Origin: an uncultured Collinsella sp.
GTDB lineage: Bacteria; Actinomycetota; Coriobacteriia; Coriobacteriales; Coriobacteriaceae
Direction of reading: 5' to 3'
DNA: 9,640 nucleotides
NCBI GenBank assembly: GCA_902470835.1
Contig: CABRHR010000083.1
Location: 1-9,640 of the forward strand
The notes beneath the pieces are model-generated. The model did no database searches. It had not been told where the DNA came from and worked only from the letters and a program-made list of their open reading frames with translations. Every line of letters starts with the position of its first letter. Position 1 is the stretch's first letter. A program made the position numbers and the translations under genes. This document shows, one piece after another, positions 6,073 to 9,640 of the stretch.

Positions 6073-7386
6073 CTAGTTGCGCCTAAGGTGGACGACGGTC
6101 TCGCAGTGGAAGGTTTGTGGGAACAGGTCGACTGGCGTGATCTTTACGGGGGAGAAGGTGCCTTCTTCGACAAAGCGTTTGAGGTCGCGCGCCAGGGTGG
6201 CCGGGTCGCAGCTTACGTAGGCGACATCGCGGGCATTCGTGCTCGCGATGAGGTCGATCGCCTCGGGGGCGAGGCCCGCGCGCGGCGGATCGACTACCAG
6301 GACATCGGCGTCCTGATCGGGGAACTCACGCACCGCGTCGCCGCCGATGACGTCGACGTTATCGAGCTTGTTAATCTCCAGGTTACGGCGTAGATCGCGC
6401 ACGGCCGGGCCATAGGCTTCGACGGCGGCGACAAAATCGCAGCGGCGGGCGAGCGGCAGGGTAAAGGTGCCGGCGCCGCAGTACAGATCCACGGCAAGCT
6501 CGTCTTCCTGCGGATCGAGGGCGTCCATAACGAGCTCGATCAAAATCTCGGCACCCTTGGTATTGACCTGGAAAAACGACGGGGCAGATAAGCGCATCTG
6601 GCCATCAGCGATGTTCTCGGTCCACGAGCCCTCGCCGGCGAGCATCTCGACTTTGGAGACACGGCGGGCTTTCTTTTCGCCCTTGCTCATGACGCGCACT
6701 ACGCTCGTGGGGTGCGCGGCGTCTGCCAGCACGCGCGAGACCTGCGAGCGTGGGAAGGAACCCGTAGGCGTCCAAAGCGCGACCTCGAGTGCCTTGGTGC
6801 GGCGCGATGCGCGAATGCCCACGCGTTCGAGCCCCAAATCATGGCTGCCGCTTAGATAGTTGAGTGCGCCGACGACCGATTTGAGCGCCTTCGGGAAGCG
6901 CTTATCGAACAGCGGGCACGTATCGACGGTCACGATTTTGCTGGGGTCGACACCGTGCATGCCAAGACGCACGCGACCGTTGACAACGGTCGGTTCGAGC
7001 TCGATTTTATTGCGGTAGCCCCAGTCGTCCTTAGTGTGGCAGATGGGCTGTACCAACTCATCGACCTGCTCAGGAGTGAACTTGCCGATGCGCTCGAGCG
7101 TGGAGCGCAGGTTTTGCTCCTTGGCGGCGAGCTGTGCCGTGTGTGAGAGATTGCCCCACGAGCAGCCGCCACAGATGCCCACGAAGGGGCAGGGAGGCTG
7201 AATGCGATCGGGGCTTGGCTCCAGAATCTCGGTGGTGCGGGCGCGCATGAACGACTTGCCGTCCTGTACGACCTCGGCCTCGACGGTGTCGCCTGCCACG
7301 GCGCCCTGCACAAAGACGGCCTTGCCGTTGTCGGCGTGCGCCAGCCCGTCGGCGCCGTAGGTCATCGATTCTATAGTGAGCTTCAT
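6073..7386 (-). CDS. rlmD: RlmD/TrmA-type RNA (uracil-C5)-methyltransferase
   Basis: 437 residues from ATG 7386 (AGGCAGGA just upstream); an ATG at 7422 would add 12 untypical residues and lacks a ribosome site. Uses S-adenosylmethionine to methylate C5 of a uridine in RNA, most likely 23S rRNA. Domains: TRAM RNA-binding domain (about 1-55); an iron-sulfur cluster set C66-x5-C72-x2-C75 plus C157, as in RlmD; a substrate domain with FFQVN (271-275); and a Rossmann methyltransferase domain with DLYCGAGTFTLPLA (300-313), VDPPRAGL (365-372), the catalytic loop SCDPATLARDL (Cys393) and HCETV (Glu429 as base). Which uridine is modified (1939 and/or 747, as in Gram-positive RlmCD) cannot be told. 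It follows the ppk1 terminator, so it needs its own promoter, and none is obvious in 7387-7435. No clear terminator lies between its stop and the DJ-1 gene. Confidence 0.92.
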   Translation of the reverse strand: MKLTIESMTYGADGLAHADNGKAVFVQGAVAGDTVEAEVVQDGKSFMRARTTEILEPSPDRIQPPCPFVGICGGCSWGNLSHTAQLAAKEQNLRSTLERIGKFTPEQVDELVQPICHTKDDWGYRNKIELEPTVVNGRVRLGMHGVDPSKIVTVDTCPLFDKRFPKALKSVVGALNYLSGSHDLGLERVGIRASRRTKALEVALWTPTGSFPRSQVSRVLADAAHPTSVVRVMSKGEKKARRVSKVEMLAGEGSWTENIADGQMRLSAPSFFQVNTKGAEILIELVMDALDPQEDELAVDLYCGAGTFTLPLARRCDFVAAVEAYGPAVRDLRRNLEINKLDNVDVIGGDAVREFPDQDADVLVVDPPRAGLAPEAIDLIASTNARDVAYVSCDPATLARDLKRFVEEGTFSPVKITPVDLFPQTFHCETVVHLRRN

Positions 7387-7435
7387 ATTCCTGCCTGTCA
7401 TTCGCGTTGTTGCTCGCACCATGGTAACAGGGAAA

Positions 7436-7475
7436 AGCGCCCCGCATCCGAGGCTTTCCTCAAATGCGGGGCGCT
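7436..7475 (-). terminator. Strong intrinsic terminator after ppk1
   Basis: AGCGCCCCGCAT (7436-7447) and ATGCGGGGCGCT (7464-7475) form a perfect 12-bp stem. Inside it GAGG (7450-7453) pairs with CCTC (7458-7461) around a 4-base loop. On the minus strand the stem is followed directly by TTTTCCC (7436-7430). It starts 24 bases past the ppk1 stop, which is the classic layout of a Rho-independent terminator separating ppk1 from the methyltransferase gene. Confidence 0.88.
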
Positions 7476-7499
7476 TCTACAAACTGCTTCTACAAACGA

Positions 7500-9640
7500 C
7501 TATTTCGTCTTGCCGGTAATGAGCGTCTTAAGACCCAGGCCGATCAGGCCCAGGCCCATGCGCACGCGACCGGGGCGATGGCGCTCAATGGCCTTGGTCT
7601 TGCCGGCGGGCTTCTCGCGGCGAGCGTTGCTCTCGGGGGTTGCTGTGGGTGCTTGAGGCTGGGCTGCGGGAACAGGTTTGGGCTCGATAACGGTCGCTCG
7701 GACCTTCTGGACCTTGGGAGCGGCCGGCTGCGGCTCGGGCTTGGGTTCCAGAACGGGTGCGGGTTCGGGTATTGCTTTGGCGACGGGCTTCGGAGCTGCG
7801 GCGGTGGGCTTGGGCGCCTGCTCGACCTTGGGCTCCGGAGCAGCATCGGGCTCGAGTGCCAGGGGAGCGACAATGGGCTTCGGAGCAGCATCGGGCTCGG
7901 CGAGCGCCTCTGGCTTAGCCCGGACGGCTCCATCGGCCGTGCGTTCCGGTTTCTGTGCGCTTCGCCGCACGGCGGCCTCGGCGTTGCGATACGCACGCTC
8001 CAGCAGAGCTTCCTGTGAGTTGAAGGGCTTCTCGTCCTCTTTGCGCTCCACGGGAACCCAGGTGCCGTCACTCGTCAGACTGCGTGCCTTTACGTTGTCG
8101 CGTAGCTGCATGTTCATGTACTCGTGCACTAAGGCGCGGCAGGTGGGGTCGAGCACGGGGAAGGCGATCTCCACGCGGTGTTCGGTGTTGCGCGTCATCA
8201 TGTCTGCCGAGCTCAGGTAGATCATGTCCGAGTCCACGCCAAAGGCATAGACGCGCGCATGCTCCAGAAAGCGTCCGACGATGGAGCGAACGTGCACGTT
8301 CTCGGTCTTGCCGGCAACACCCGGCTTGAGACACGAGATGCCGCGGATGATCATGTCCACGCGCACGCCGGCACACGATGCCTCGGCAATCTTGTCGATG
8401 ACCTCGCGGTCGGTAAGCGAGTTGAGCTTAAAGAACACGCGGGCGGGCTCGCCGACAAGGGCGCGTTGAATCTCGCGGTCCAGACCGCGCATGATGAGCG
8501 GCTTGAGGCCCACGGGCGCCACGCCCAGGAATCGGTAGTCGCCGCGCAGGTTGCCCAGCGACAGGTTGCGGAAGAACAGGTTGGCGTCCTCGCCGATACC
8601 GGGATGGGCGGTCATGAGCATAAAGTCACTGTAGAGCTTGGCCGTCTTCTCGTTAAAGTTGCCGGTGCCCAAAAGCGTCAGACGGGTAAGCGCCATGCCC
8701 TCGCGATAGGTGAGCTGGCAGATCTTGGAGTGGCACTTAAAGCCCTCGGAGCCGTAGATAACGGTGCAGCCGGCCTCTTCCAGACGCTCGGCCCACTCGA
8801 TGTTGTTCTGCTCGTCAAAGCGGGCGCGGAGCTCCATGAGTACCGTGACCTCTTTGCCGTTTTCGGCAGCATCGATGAGCGACTCGCACAGGCGGCTCTG
8901 TTTGGCCACGCGGTAGAGCGTGATGCGCAGCGAGATGCACTCGGGGTCGTAGGCTGCTTCGTGCACCAGGTCCAAGAACGGGTTCATGGCCTCGTAAGGG
9001 TAAAAGAGCAGCTTGTCGTGCTGCAACACCTGCTCGCGGATGGAGCGGGCCATATCGATGGTGGGGTTGGGCTGCGGCTTAAACGGCGTAAAGAGCAGCT
9101 CGTTGCGTAGGTGTTCGGGAATCTTGCCCTCAATGCCAAAGACGTAGCCCAGGTCAAGGGGGATATCGCATGTAAAGACCGAACGGCGAGAAAGCTCGAG
9201 CGCTTTGCGGATGGTCTTGAGCGTTGGCTTCTCGAGCGAGCCCGATACGGCGAGCACCACCGGCTGCAGGCGCAGACGCTTCTTGAGGATGCGCTTCATG
9301 TGCTGGCGGTAATCCTCTTCCTCCTCGACGCCCTCGCCGTCCGGGTCGATATCGGCATTGCGAGTGACGCGGATCAGCGCGCGATCCAGCGGCTTATAGG
9401 AGCCAAAGCAGCTGTCCAGGCAGGCGAGGATGACGTCCTCGAGCAAGATGTAGGAGTAGGTGCCGGTGGGCGAGGGGATCTCGACCACGCGGTTCATCGA
9501 GGCGGGAATCTCGATAAGGCCCAGCAGGCTCTCCTCGTCAGTGACGCCGTCTAGGCCGCAAGCCAGATAGAGCGCGCCGTTGCGCAGGTTGGGGAAGGGG
9601 TGGCGCGGGTCAATGACCAACGGTGAGATAACCGGCGACA
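7500..9640 (-). CDS. ppk1: Polyphosphate kinase 1 with long C-terminal tail, 5' end outside window
   Basis: Membrane-associated enzyme that reversibly moves the terminal phosphate of ATP onto polyphosphate. The frame is open to the window end (SPVISPLVIDPRHPFP), where the family also has sequence, so the N-terminal domain and true start are missing. Seen: DPRHPFPNLRN; the head-domain region with EGEGVEEEEDYR-like acidic insert; DKLLFYPYEAMNPFLDLVHEAA; RITLYRVAKQS; and the two conserved histidines, in FKCHSKICQL (codon 8732-8730, equivalent to E. coli His435, which is phosphorylated) and in EHARVYAFG (codon 8261-8259, equivalent to His592). The C-terminal domain ends around LRDNVKARSLTSDGTWVPV. 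After that comes about 160 residues rich in Pro, Ala, Glu and Lys (7503-7985), ending in basic RHRPGRVRMGLGLIGLGLKTLI. E. coli PPK1 has no such tail. A terminator follows the stop. Confidence 0.95.
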   Translation of the reverse strand, partial: SPVISPLVIDPRHPFPNLRNGALYLACGLDGVTDEESLLGLIEIPASMNRVVEIPSPTGTYSYILLEDVILACLDSCFGSYKPLDRALIRVTRNADIDPDGEGVEEEEDYRQHMKRILKKRLRLQPVVLAVSGSLEKPTLKTIRKALELSRRSVFTCDIPLDLGYVFGIEGKIPEHLRNELLFTPFKPQPNPTIDMARSIREQVLQHDKLLFYPYEAMNPFLDLVHEAAYDPECISLRITLYRVAKQSRLCESLIDAAENGKEVTVLMELRARFDEQNNIEWAERLEEAGCTVIYGSEGFKCHSKICQLTYREGMALTRLTLLGTGNFNEKTAKLYSDFMLMTAHPGIGEDANLFFRNLSLGNLRGDYRFLGVAPVGLKPLIMRGLDREIQRALVGEPARVFFKLNSLTDREVIDKIAEASCAGVRVDMIIRGISCLKPGVAGKTENVHVRSIVGRFLEHARVYAFGVDSDMIYLSSADMMTRNTEHRVEIAFPVLDPTCRALVHEYMNMQLRDNVKARSLTSDGTWVPVERKEDEKPFNSQEALLERAYRNAEAAVRRSAQKPERTADGAVRAKPEALAEPDAAPKPIVAPLALEPDAAPEPKVEQAPKPTAAAPKPVAKAIPEPAPVLEPKPEPQPAAPKVQKVRATVIEPKPVPAAQPQAPTATPESNARREKPAGKTKAIERHRPGRVRMGLGLIGLGLKTLITGKTK
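7836..7899 (-). repeat. In-frame direct repeat in the ppk1 tail
   Basis: The 19-base sequence CGGAGCAGCATCGGGCTCG occurs at 7836-7854 and again at 7881-7899, exactly 45 bases apart, so the repeat keeps frame and encodes E-P-D-A-A-P twice. It shows that the low-complexity tail has grown at least partly by short duplication, and the tail length may vary between strains. Confidence 0.8.

Noticed and set aside
7387..7422. Upstream start for the RNA methyltransferase (ATG at 7422)
   Set aside because: There is no ribosome site, and the extra 12 residues precede the normal TRAM-domain beginning MKLTIESMTYGADGLA; ATG 7386 has a purine-rich site just upstream.
8178..9110. 310-residue plus-strand open frame opposite ppk1
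   Set aside because: It is antisense to the catalytic core of ppk1, where the real frame is unmistakable; the long open stretch follows from the codon bias.

Overview
The window looks like a piece of a GC-rich, gut-type actinobacterium of the Coriobacteriia, most like Collinsella. That placement is an inference from protein style, strong AGGAG-type ribosome sites, high GC and the gene mix; no database search was possible. It carries ordinary chromosomal genes. Most of what is unexplained lies in the 369-base convergent gap at 3374-3742. The window begins at a sequencing-library artefact: bases 1-13 equal the end of the Tn5/Nextera mosaic end, so the left edge is probably a contig end.

Layout. 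(1) pta (phosphate acetyltransferase, minus strand) runs off the left edge and is cut by the adapter bases. (2) A 231-base divergent region (916-1146) holds two back-to-back TATAAT boxes, a perfect 10-bp inverted repeat on the pta side and a smaller palindrome on the glf side. (3) glf (UDP-galactopyranose mutase) and an overlapping family 2 glycosyltransferase form a plus-strand pair, probably making and using a galactofuranose-type donor for a surface glycan. (4) The convergent gap contains two large stem-loop elements, E1 (3406-3515) and E2 (3606-3730). Their cores are homologous, their outer stems are long, perfect and different in sequence, and their inner hairpins show compensatory base changes. 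Between them is what looks like the 3' end of a second, mostly lost glycosyltransferase gene on the minus strand.

(5) From 3743 to the right edge every gene is on the minus strand. In transcription order, from the right: ppk1 (polyphosphate kinase, 5' end outside the window, with an unusual Pro/Ala-rich C-terminal tail), a strong intrinsic terminator, an RlmD/TrmA-type RNA uridine methyltransferase, a DJ-1/PfpI protein whose stop overlaps the start of maf (nucleotide pyrophosphatase), a hairpin after maf, and a P1 (DmpA-type) self-processing peptidase that ends 12 bases from E2.

Functionally, pta (acetyl-phosphate and ATP) and ppk1 (polyphosphate) are energy and phosphate genes, maf and DJ-1 are housekeeping or stress genes, and glf plus the glycosyltransferase is a cell-surface module. 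No tRNA, rRNA, CRISPR, intact insertion sequence or phage gene was seen. The best candidate for something undescribed is the E1/E2 structured repeat family.
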